This document shows positions 6,976 through 14,320 of a DNA stretch of 64,000 bases, piece by piece; position 1 is the stretch's first letter, and each line of letters starts with the position of its first letter. The notes beneath the pieces were generated by a model that saw only the letters and a program-made list of their open reading frames with translations, did not search any database and had not been told where the DNA came from. Position numbers and translations under genes: made by a program. The stretch lies in NCBI RefSeq assembly GCF_900186505.1, contig NZ_LT891968.1:183079-247078 (forward strand). Reading direction: 5' to 3'. The DNA is from Enorma phocaeensis. Its GTDB lineage: Bacteria; Actinomycetota; Coriobacteriia; Coriobacteriales; Coriobacteriaceae.

Positions 6976-8678
6976 GCGCTCACCCCCTCGCAACCGGGCC
7001 GCTCAAATCCCGCAGCGCCCGAGGTGCCAGCGGCGAAATCTGCCGCAGCGTCGGGCCCCGCGCCCGTCGAAGCCTCCTCTGTAGCGGCAAGCAATTCCTC
7101 CGGGAACAGATTCCCGCGTCCCAGCTGGCCGTACGGGTCGAACGCGCCCTTCACCCGCGCCATCTCGCGCAGGTGCTCGTCCCCGTACATGATCGCGAGG
7201 AAGTCGCGTTTGAGCTTGCCGACGCCGTGCTCGGCCGAGACGGCGCCGCCCATGGCCGTAACCTCGTGTGCCCAGCGCTCGAACAGCCGCTTGCCGCGTA
7301 GGAACTCGTCGTGCGAGCGCGGCAGCACGTTCACATGGAGGTGGTTGTCGCCGATATGCCCCCACGCGGCAGCCTGGAGGCCCTCCTTGGCGAGCGTCGC
7401 GCGGTAGAGAGCGACCACGTCGTGCAGGCGCTCGTTGGGAACGGACATGTCGCTCCCCAGCTTGGTGATGGAGGCATCGGTGCGCCGCCGCTCGTCGATG
7501 AGCATGTTGACGCTCTCGGGCACGGCATGGCGGAAGAACGTGAGCGCCTCGCGGTCGACCGCGGTACGCGCGACCCAGGCGCGCTGCGCGTCGCCACCGG
7601 TTTTGCCGAGAATCTCGGCAAGCAGACCCAGATCGGCCATGGCCTGGTCTTCGTCCGCGCAATGCAGTTCGACGTAAAGGCAGCAGAGCGCTCCATCGTG
7701 CTCGGCGGGGAGGTCGGGCAAGGAGGCGAACGCAGTACCGGAGGCCTTGGCGCGCCGCAGGATATCCAGGGCTGCCGGATCGAAATACTCGAGCGCCGCC
7801 ACGTGCGAAAGCCCCGCCCGCACCGAGACGGTCGCGTCAAGCGCGGCCTGCTCGTCCGTAAAAAAGCAGCTCGCAGCCCATATAACCGCCGGTGCGGGCA
7901 TAAGCGCTAGCTCCAGCTCGGTAATGACGCCGAGCGTGCCATCCGAGCCGATAACCAGGTCGATGGCGTCCATGTCGTCTTCGATGTAGTAACCCGACGC
8001 GTTCTTGGCGTGCGGCATGGTGTAGGTAGGCAGATCTGCCACAATCCGACGGCCGCCCTCGGTCGTGAGCGCGAGCTTGCGACCACAGGCGCTAACAGCA
8101 CCGCGACGAAGGGCGAGCACATCGCCATCCGCCAGAACCATGCGCAGGGCCTGGACGTGCGGACGCATGGGACCATAGCGGTAGCTCCGCGCACCGGACG
8201 CGTTGCACGCCGCCATACCGCCCAGGCAGGCGGTGGACTCGGTGGGGTCGGTGGGGAACATCTGCTCGGGAGCCTCGGCAAGCGCCTGCGCAGCGGCCTT
8301 CGAGGACTCGTCCCACCCGTTGAGGGGGAAGCGTTTTGCGCTCAGGTATTTGCGCAGCTCAGAGAGGACGACGCCGGGCTGCACGCGCACGCTGAACGTC
8401 CCCGCGTCATCGTGCGCGAGGCCGAGCACGCGGTTCATGCGAGAAAGGTTGAGGACGTGGCCGCCGTGGGGCACCGCGCCTGCGGCAAGACCCGTTCGGG
8501 CGCCCTGGACGGTCACGGGGATGCGACGCTCATGCAGCTCGCGCAGGATCGCACGGACCTCGTCCTCGCTTTGCGGGAACGAGATGGACTCCGCGAATCC
8601 CGTGCTGCGCGACTCATCGTGCAGATAGTCCTCATGCTCGGAACCGCATGCTTCAATCTGAACCTGCGTAACCCCCAT
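6972..8678 (-). CDS. FAD-linked 2-hydroxyacid (probably D-lactate) dehydrogenase, GlcD/LctD-like
   Basis: A 568-aa protein starting at ATG 8678 behind a strong G-rich ribosome site. The N-terminal PCMH-type FAD domain (about residues 35-215) has VTVQGARTGLAAGAVP and CLGGMAACNASGARS; it continues with SDGTLGVITELELAL. The C-terminal FAD oxidase domain contains GHIGDNHLHVNVLP, SAEHGVGKLKRDFL and KGAFDPYGQLGRGNLF. It oxidises a 2-hydroxyacid, most likely lactate. Being first in a three-gene operon with etfB and ferredoxin-fused etfA suggests electrons go to NAD with ferredoxin as co-donor (confurcation). The last 45 or so residues are a low-complexity tail. Glycolate or another hydroxyacid cannot be excluded. 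Confidence 0.9.
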   Translation of the reverse strand: MGVTQVQIEACGSEHEDYLHDESRSTGFAESISFPQSEDEVRAILRELHERRIPVTVQGARTGLAAGAVPHGGHVLNLSRMNRVLGLAHDDAGTFSVRVQPGVVLSELRKYLSAKRFPLNGWDESSKAAAQALAEAPEQMFPTDPTESTACLGGMAACNASGARSYRYGPMRPHVQALRMVLADGDVLALRRGAVSACGRKLALTTEGGRRIVADLPTYTMPHAKNASGYYIEDDMDAIDLVIGSDGTLGVITELELALMPAPAVIWAASCFFTDEQAALDATVSVRAGLSHVAALEYFDPAALDILRRAKASGTAFASLPDLPAEHDGALCCLYVELHCADEDQAMADLGLLAEILGKTGGDAQRAWVARTAVDREALTFFRHAVPESVNMLIDERRRTDASITKLGSDMSVPNERLHDVVALYRATLAKEGLQAAAWGHIGDNHLHVNVLPRSHDEFLRGKRLFERWAHEVTAMGGAVSAEHGVGKLKRDFLAIMYGDEHLREMARVKGAFDPYGQLGRGNLFPEELLAATEEASTGAGPDAAADFAAGTSGAAGFERPGCEGVSA

Positions 8679-9057
8679 GTCGCCCCCTCCCCCTCCATGA
8701 TGCGGCGACGCGATGCGATTGCCCGGCGCAATGCCACCGTCCTTGCACGCCGCGAATCATCATGGACCGCGGCGCAAGCCGCAGCGATCGCCAGCTCGAC
8801 GTGCAGCCATTGTATCTTGCGGCCGCGTGCGGTGCGGATGGCCCCGCTCCCCGGTTGCGATATGGAAACAAAGGCCCCTCCCCGGTACGCAACCGTTTTG
8901 CGCACCGCGCATCCACGACTTTCACACATTCGATTTTCCACGACCCTGAAGCTGCTGCGGTAAGGACCCGGTAAGAAGCGGTGCATGATCCGTAAGATTC
9001 GCCTGCTAGGCTGCTAGCCACCAGCAATCGCCTTCGGGCGCAGGGATTGGAGGAGCT
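8679..9057. other. Divergent intergenic region
   Basis: This stretch separates the leftward dehydrogenase operon from a rightward small gene and should hold both promoters. I see no gene or RNA in it and no confident -35/-10 pair or operator. Confidence 0.4.
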
Positions 9058-9399
9058 ATGGCCGTTTACCTACCGGATGCGAAGGTGGCAATCGAGATCG
9101 TCGATGACCCTTTGAGCCTCCCCGCCGACCTCGACGCGTTTCCCGGGTACACCGTGGTGACCATGACCTGCGCGGAAGTGTGCGACCCCATCGCGTTCCG
9201 CCGCGTGGCCGAGCGCGTTGGGGCCGCCGCAGGAATCGAGGTACCGCCCGACACGCCCGAGACGATCGCCGCGCGCAAGCGCCTCATGCGCCGCCTGGAC
9301 AAGGACCTCCATCTCGCAGAGTACGCTCGCGCCATGGGGATCTCGCTCACTCCGACGGATCCGGCACCCTCCGATGACGGCGCGAAGCCGGCAGCCTAG
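9058..9399 (+). CDS. Small hypothetical protein
   Basis: A 113-aa protein with a clear GGAGGAG ribosome site before ATG 9058. The first half (VAIEIVDDPLSLPADLD, then GYTVVTMTCAEVCDPIAF) faintly resembles the C-terminal strand-helix part of DUF559/Vsr-like nuclease folds, but the catalytic half of such a domain is absent, so no activity is claimed. The second half is charged and ends in a low-complexity Pro/Asp/Ala tail. It stands alone between a divergent operon and a membrane-protein gene. Confidence 0.65.
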   Translation: MAVYLPDAKVAIEIVDDPLSLPADLDAFPGYTVVTMTCAEVCDPIAFRRVAERVGAAAGIEVPPDTPETIAARKRLMRRLDKDLHLAEYARAMGISLTPTDPAPSDDGAKPAA

Positions 9400-9588
9400 T
9401 TGATGGCCGCGGCTAACGCCGCACCGCAATCAGCTCCATCTGCTACGATGCGTAAGGCCGAAGGATTTCCGCCGCCCTGCTCCACGCGAATGCATATCGT
9501 CGGGACGGCGCCGACACGGTCTCTTCGGCTTGACCATAAACCCCGGCCCGGTCGCGACGCGGCAGGGCCACGCAGTGCGGGAGGCATC

Positions 9589-10302
9589 GTGGTCGGACTC
9601 GGGACGATCATCAATGTGGCACTCATCGTTGCGGGCGGCATCGTAGGCCTCGCAGGCGGCAGGCTTTTCACGCCCAAGGTCCAAGACACCCTCATGAAAG
9701 CAGCTGGCGTCAGCGTGCTTTTTGTCGGACTCGCCGGCGCCATGAGCGGCATGCTCTCAATGCAAGACGGCAAGCTGGTGAGCGGCGGCAGCATGATGAT
9801 GGTCGCGTCGTTTGCCATCGGGTCGCTCTTTGGCGAACTCATCGATATCGACCGCCATTTCGTCACCCTCGGCGAATGGCTCAAACGCAAGGTAGGCGGC
9901 GAAGGCGACCGCGATTTCGTCAACGCCTTCGTCACCGCCTCGCTCACGGTGTGCATCGGGGCGATGGCAATCGTGGGCTCGATCCAGGACGGCATCCTGG
10001 GCGACTGGTCGACCCTCGCGCTCAAGGGTGCGCTCGACGCCCTCATCGTGTGCACGATGGCGGCGTCGCTCGGCCGCGGCGCGCTGTTCTCCGCACTGCC
10101 CGTCGCCGTCTTCCAAGGCAGCATCACCCTGCTCGCCCGCCTTATCCAGCCCATCATGACCGAGGCAGCGCTCGCCAACCTCTCGCTCGTGGGCTCCATT
10201 CTCATCTTCTGCGTAGGCGTGAACCTCATTTGGGAGAAGACCTTCAAGCCGGCAAACATGCTTCCCGCCGTGATCGTCGCGGTCGCACTCGCCTTCGCGT
10301 AA
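9589..10302 (+). CDS. DUF554 family membrane protein
   Basis: A 237-aa polytopic membrane protein. GTG 9589 follows GGGAGGCATC and begins VGLGTIINVALIVAGGIVG, matching the usual N-terminus and length of DUF554 (YdfK/YqgA-like) proteins. Conserved pieces include FVNAFVTASLTVCIGAMAI and GSIQDG, then GALDALIVCTMAASLGRG and GVNLIWEKTFKPANMLPA. The frame is open further upstream, but that part is unlike the family and overlaps the previous intergenic region. The family's function is not established; transport is often assumed. Confidence 0.88.
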   Translation: MVGLGTIINVALIVAGGIVGLAGGRLFTPKVQDTLMKAAGVSVLFVGLAGAMSGMLSMQDGKLVSGGSMMMVASFAIGSLFGELIDIDRHFVTLGEWLKRKVGGEGDRDFVNAFVTASLTVCIGAMAIVGSIQDGILGDWSTLALKGALDALIVCTMAASLGRGALFSALPVAVFQGSITLLARLIQPIMTEAALANLSLVGSILIFCVGVNLIWEKTFKPANMLPAVIVAVALAFA

Positions 10303-10476
10303 CCCGTCAGGGCGCTCCGCATCGAGTGCGCATGTCCTGCCCCAATCGCGAACGGGCCCCGCTGGATGCCGCAGCACACCGCGAGGGCGAACGTCGCGCC
10401 GTGGGACGCGCGTCGCGCCTTGCAGTATTCAACTATGCGGAAGAAACCCGCGACTCCATCTCTTACCGTATTCATA

Positions 10477-10505
10477 CGAACAGATGTTTGTACCTGTAGT
10501 ACAAT
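10477..10505 (+). promoter_or_regulatory. Putative LexA (SOS) box over the promoter of the Shango-like operon
   Basis: CGAACAGATGTTTG (10477-10490) matches the Gram-positive/actinobacterial SOS box CGAAC-N4-GTTCG at all but one position. A TACAAT -10 lies at 10500-10505; a 17-nt spacer puts the -35 at 10477-10482, inside the box, as expected for a repressor site. The next gene starts at 10617, leaving a leader of about 110 nt. Nothing else is seen in the 10303-10616 gap. No LexA gene is in the window. Confidence 0.55.
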
Positions 10506-10616
10506 AGAGGGTCACTCGTAGCGGATTTCGCGGCCCATAGCGGATTCCGCATGCGGCGGATCTGTGGCTCGGACGGGCGACTCACAGCAAAGCGTCACGG
10601 CAAAGGAGGCGATCAC

Positions 10617-12704
10617 ATGAGCTTCGGCATAGATGGCGTGCATGACGTGCGCGAGCTTATCGAGCGCATCAACGCGAGCGAACGCCTGCGCGGCAGCTCT
10701 CATTTCTCCAGCGCCGTCTACCGCAACGAGCCCATCATCACCACCGGCCGCCAGATGGCCAGCTACCTGCCAGAACGCTACCGCGAGATGCGCAAGATAT
10801 CCCGCTGGCAAGAGGGCTCGCCGCGCGGCCGCTGGCTCAGCGATGCCGAGCTGTTCTACCGCCAAGCCCGCTTTATGGAGGACTTCGAGGACGATTGTCC
10901 CTATCACGGTGACTTCACGGCGTACTACCCCACCTACACCTCCATGAGCGACCGTCAGCTGCGCGGCTACTTCACATGGCGCGCGGCCGTGCGGCGCGGC
11001 GACGTCCAAAAGGCACCCCTCTCCTTCGCATACGTATACCTTTACGAGCTCATAAACGGCATCGGCACGAAGGACGCACTCGACGGTTTCCACAAGCTCG
11101 AGGGCTTCTGGCAGACGTACCGCGCATTCGCGCCAGGCATCGACCGCTACGTGCGCACCTGGCTGCGCGACTACGTCGTCTACCACGGACTCGACCCGGC
11201 CCTTTTGGCCGACAGTGCCGACATCGCCTTCGACCAGGCGCTGCTCGGGCTTGTCACCCAAAGCGCCCCCTTCGATCCCGAAATCTTAGAGAGCATCGAT
11301 ATCATCGCCGTGAGCGAAGACGATGTGGCGGAGGAGATCTCGACGGAAGCTCCCTGGGCGGGGATAGCGAGCGCCGCGCCGTCGAACACCGCGGGGAGCC
11401 CCTTAGACGCATCCGTGCGGCAGCCGGGTGCAGCCGAGCACACCGGGCGCACGCGCGGCCGACGCGATCGCGCCTCCGCACTCCCCCTCCCGCCCGATAT
11501 CGCGCATGAAACCGAGCTGCTCGCAGCCATCGACATGCTCTCGTCGTATCGCGTGCGCCTCTCTCGCCTCTACAAGGATGAACCGGACGCGTTGCGGCAC
11601 GTCGCATGCGCGGTCTATGTCCGCCTGCTCGCGTACTATAGGCACCATCGCAAAAACGGCTTCGTCGAGACCTTGTTCGGGGAGGAGCTGAACATGTCCT
11701 ACACCATGTTCGCGAACGCGATCTTCTTCGAGCCGCAGCCGCACCAGCCCACGGACTATCAGCTCGATCCCATCCATTGGTACCGCTGCCGTAACAGCCA
11801 GTGGCGGTGCTTGCGTGTTTGCGGAACGCGCGAGAAGAGCCCCGTCCTGGGCAAGATCATGCGCGCCGTCGACCGCAAGCTCCGCGATGCACTCGATTAC
11901 CCGCACAAGCTCAAGGACCAGCAACTCCCCAAGTACCTGGACTCCATGATCGAGAAGGAAATCTCAGCCTGGACCACTTGGGCTGCAGAGCATGCCGCCC
12001 GCAAGGTGGAGATCGACCTGTCGCAGCTCGCGGGCATCCGCAGCGCCGCCGCATGGGCTCGCGATGCGCTACTTACAGAGGAGGAGCGCGAGGACGCGGA
12101 CGAAACGGTGATGCCCGAGGCGCCTCTGGCTGCAGTGCCCGCCGCTCCCGTTGCACCGCCCGCCGCTCCCGTTGCACCGCCCGCTGCTCCCGTTGCGCCC
12201 AAATCTGCGGGCAGAAAAAAGCAAGAGCGGGGTGTTCAGGAGGCGGTTTCTTGCTATATTCCGCCCGCAGATGATGTGGAGGTCTCAGCGGACGGTGCAG
12301 GAAGCGCCAACGGACCCGCTGCGGGGCTCGATGCCAGTGCCCACGCCGGCATCGACGCCGGGCTCGTTGCCGTGCCAGTCATCGAACCTATTACCGGACC
12401 AGTTTCCTGGACAGTTTCCGAGCCCGATGTCGAGCCCTTCCCCGGCCCCGTTGCCGCGTCCGCTGCCGAACCCGGCGCTGAACCCGCTGCAGTGCTCACC
12501 GCTCCCGAGCATGCCTACTTGGAGGCGCTGCTCGCAGGCTGCCCGGGCACGGTCCCGGCAGGCGTGAGCGAGGATATGCTCGTCGACAAGATCAACGAGA
12601 GGCTCTTCGACTTGATCGGCGACACCGTGATCGAGTTCGGCGCGGACGGCCCGCGTATCATCGAGGACTATGAAGACGACGTACGAGAGGTGCTAGCCGT
12701 ATGA
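10617..12704 (+). CDS. sngA: TerB-like protein of a Shango-type defence operon (SngA-like)
   Basis: A 695-aa protein starting at ATG 10617 behind AAAGGAGG. Residues about 60-180 match the TerB N-terminal domain: a Tyr/Trp-rich start, then RQLRGYFTWRAAVRRGDVQ and YVYLYELINGIG. A middle region with LYKDEPDALRHV and SYTMFANAIFFEP resembles the TerB C-terminal domain. Residues about 500-620 are a variable Ala/Pro/Glu linker with three 21-bp repeats encoding APVAPPA and an in-frame 70-bp palindromic element. It is followed by an ATPase and an SF2 helicase with ATGA coupling. That TerB-ATPase-helicase order is the Shango anti-phage system. BREX type 2 shares relatives of the last two proteins but lacks this TerB gene. 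The role of the TerB part is unknown. Confidence 0.8.
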   Translation: MSFGIDGVHDVRELIERINASERLRGSSHFSSAVYRNEPIITTGRQMASYLPERYREMRKISRWQEGSPRGRWLSDAELFYRQARFMEDFEDDCPYHGDFTAYYPTYTSMSDRQLRGYFTWRAAVRRGDVQKAPLSFAYVYLYELINGIGTKDALDGFHKLEGFWQTYRAFAPGIDRYVRTWLRDYVVYHGLDPALLADSADIAFDQALLGLVTQSAPFDPEILESIDIIAVSEDDVAEEISTEAPWAGIASAAPSNTAGSPLDASVRQPGAAEHTGRTRGRRDRASALPLPPDIAHETELLAAIDMLSSYRVRLSRLYKDEPDALRHVACAVYVRLLAYYRHHRKNGFVETLFGEELNMSYTMFANAIFFEPQPHQPTDYQLDPIHWYRCRNSQWRCLRVCGTREKSPVLGKIMRAVDRKLRDALDYPHKLKDQQLPKYLDSMIEKEISAWTTWAAEHAARKVEIDLSQLAGIRSAAAWARDALLTEEEREDADETVMPEAPLAAVPAAPVAPPAAPVAPPAAPVAPKSAGRKKQERGVQEAVSCYIPPADDVEVSADGAGSANGPAAGLDASAHAGIDAGLVAVPVIEPITGPVSWTVSEPDVEPFPGPVAASAAEPGAEPAAVLTAPEHAYLEALLAGCPGTVPAGVSEDMLVDKINERLFDLIGDTVIEFGADGPRIIEDYEDDVREVLAV
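12138..12200 (+). repeat. Three tandem 21-bp repeats inside sngA
   Basis: The unit GCCCGCCGCTCCCGTTGCACC occurs three times in a row with a few changes and encodes a Pro/Ala linker (APVAPPA repeated). It lies directly upstream of the palindromic element. Such runs change in copy number by slippage. Confidence 0.8.
12203..12272 (+). repeat. 70-bp palindromic element, copy 1, translated within sngA
   Basis: Arms ATCTGCGGGCAGAA...AGCAAGA and the inverted TCTTGC...CCGCCCGCAGAT bound exactly 70 bp. It is read as SAGRKKQE....SCYIPPAD. The second copy, at 15187-15256 in sngC, has the same length, the same arms and the same reading phase. This resembles the in-frame palindromic elements of Rickettsia in behaviour, not in sequence. 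Confidence 0.85.
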
Positions 12705-14245
12705 CCAGAAACGCCCCCACCGCTATGAGCCAAGCCGCGGCCGGTGCGCCTCGCGTGCCCAAGCGCGTGGCTGCCGTGATTCTGAACTCCCTCAAGGGCG
12801 GCGTGGTGCCGCGCATCGGCTTGCCCTACATCACCGTGGGCCGCGAGGCCGAGATTCGCGCGCTGCTGACGGACCTGTCGCTCATCGCAGACGGCGGTGC
12901 GAGCTTCCGCTTCCTCGTGGGCCGCTACGGCAGCGGCAAGAGCTTCCTGCTCCAAACGATTCGCACACACGCCATGGGCGAGGGCTTCGTAGTCGCGGAT
13001 GCGGACCTCTCGCCGGAGCGCCGCCTGCAGGGCGGGCAGGGTCAGGGCCTCGCCACCTACCGCGAGCTCATCCGCAACCTCTCCACCAAGACTCGTCCCG
13101 AGGGCGGGGCGCTCGGCCTCGTGCTCGATCGATGGGTCGCCGCCACGCTACCCTCCGCGTCAGCCGACAACGGGTTATCCGGCGCGCCCGCCGGTGCTGC
13201 ACCGTATGCAACCTCCTCCGGCGCAAACGCTCCCGCGCCCGGCAAAGCGGCAACCGATGCCGAGCAAGCCGCACACGACCGCGCGGCGGACGAAGCGGCG
13301 ACAAATGCCGAGCAAACCGAACGCAACCGCATAGCGGACGAAGCGCTCAATCAGGTCCTCGCGCCGCTCGAGGAACTCGTCCACGGCTTCGACTTCACAC
13401 GGATGCTGCGCGCCTATCGCACCGCGAGCATCGAGGGGGACGACGAGCGAAAGTCGTACGTGCTCAAATGGCTTCGCGGTGAGTACCGCACCAAGACCGA
13501 GGCCAGGGCGGAGCTGGGCTGCTCGACCATCATCGGCGACGACGATTGGTACGACTACGTGAAGCTCTTCGCGGCGTTCCTCACCGGTGCCGGCTACAAA
13601 GGGCTTCTCGTCCTCATCGACGAGCTGGTAAACCTGTTCAAGATCCCCAACAGCATCACGCGCCAGTACAACTACGAGAAGATCCTCACCATGTACAACG
13701 ATACGCTGCAGGGCAAGGCGCGCCACCTGGGGATCATCATGGGCGGCACGCCGCAGTCCATCGAGGACCGCCGGCGCGGCGTCTTTTCCTACGAGGCGCT
13801 GCGCTCGCGCCTCACGCAGGGCCGCTTCGCCGCGGAGGGCATGCGCGACATGCTCGCGCCCATCATCCATCTGCATCCGCTTACCTACGAGGAGCTGCTC
13901 GTGCTCATCGAGAAGCTGCAGCAGATCCACGCCGGCTACTTTGGCTACGAAGCGCGCCTGAACGAGGGCGACCTGGTGCAGTTCCTGCAGATCGAGTTCG
14001 GCCGCGTGGGCGCGGACACGCACCTCACGCCGCGCGAGGTCATTCGCGACTTCATCGAGCTCTTGGACATCGCATTCCAGAACCCGGACACGCCCGTGGC
14101 GAGCATCCTCGGAAGCGTGGGCGACAGCGGGAGCAGCGGGCTCGCGGAACATTCCGGCGGCACGCAACCGTCGGGCGGTTCAGCCCTCGTCACTCCCGCC
14201 GATCCTGGCCGCGATGCCTCTGAGTTCGCGGAGTTCAAAATCTAG
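12701..14245 (+). CDS. sngB: BrxD-like P-loop ATPase of the Shango-type operon (SngB-like)
   Basis: A 514-aa protein whose ATG overlaps the sngA stop (ATGA). It shows a Walker A loop, GRYGSGKSF, near residue 70 and a Walker B, LLVLIDELVNLFK, near residue 305, followed by GIIMGGTPQSIEDRRRG, the pattern of DUF2791/BrxD ATPases. Residues about 150-220 are a low-complexity Ala-rich insert with a 48-bp tandem duplication. It probably couples ATP hydrolysis to loading or control of the adjacent helicase on DNA. The last 40 or so residues are also low complexity. The stop is 75 nt before the helicase start. Confidence 0.85.
   Translation: MTRNAPTAMSQAAAGAPRVPKRVAAVILNSLKGGVVPRIGLPYITVGREAEIRALLTDLSLIADGGASFRFLVGRYGSGKSFLLQTIRTHAMGEGFVVADADLSPERRLQGGQGQGLATYRELIRNLSTKTRPEGGALGLVLDRWVAATLPSASADNGLSGAPAGAAPYATSSGANAPAPGKAATDAEQAAHDRAADEAATNAEQTERNRIADEALNQVLAPLEELVHGFDFTRMLRAYRTASIEGDDERKSYVLKWLRGEYRTKTEARAELGCSTIIGDDDWYDYVKLFAAFLTGAGYKGLLVLIDELVNLFKIPNSITRQYNYEKILTMYNDTLQGKARHLGIIMGGTPQSIEDRRRGVFSYEALRSRLTQGRFAAEGMRDMLAPIIHLHPLTYEELLVLIEKLQQIHAGYFGYEARLNEGDLVQFLQIEFGRVGADTHLTPREVIRDFIELLDIAFQNPDTPVASILGSVGDSGSSGLAEHSGGTQPSGGSALVTPADPGRDASEFAEFKI
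13256..13351 (+). repeat. 48-bp tandem duplication inside sngB
   Basis: Two adjacent 48-bp units encode DAEQAAHDRAADEAAT and NAEQTERNRIADEALN. They are in frame and lie in the linker that separates the Walker A and Walker B parts of the ATPase, so a unit can be gained or lost without breaking the frame. Confidence 0.8.
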
Positions 14246-14320
14246 CGGCGGGGCACGCTGCGAAAACCGAGGAGGTATATCGCAGGTCATCCTTTGAGAC
14301 CAGATTCCGAGGAAAAGGTT

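Noticed and set aside
8679..9057. Several short open frames in the dehydrogenase upstream region
   Set aside because: No ribosome sites, no family features and inconsistent composition.
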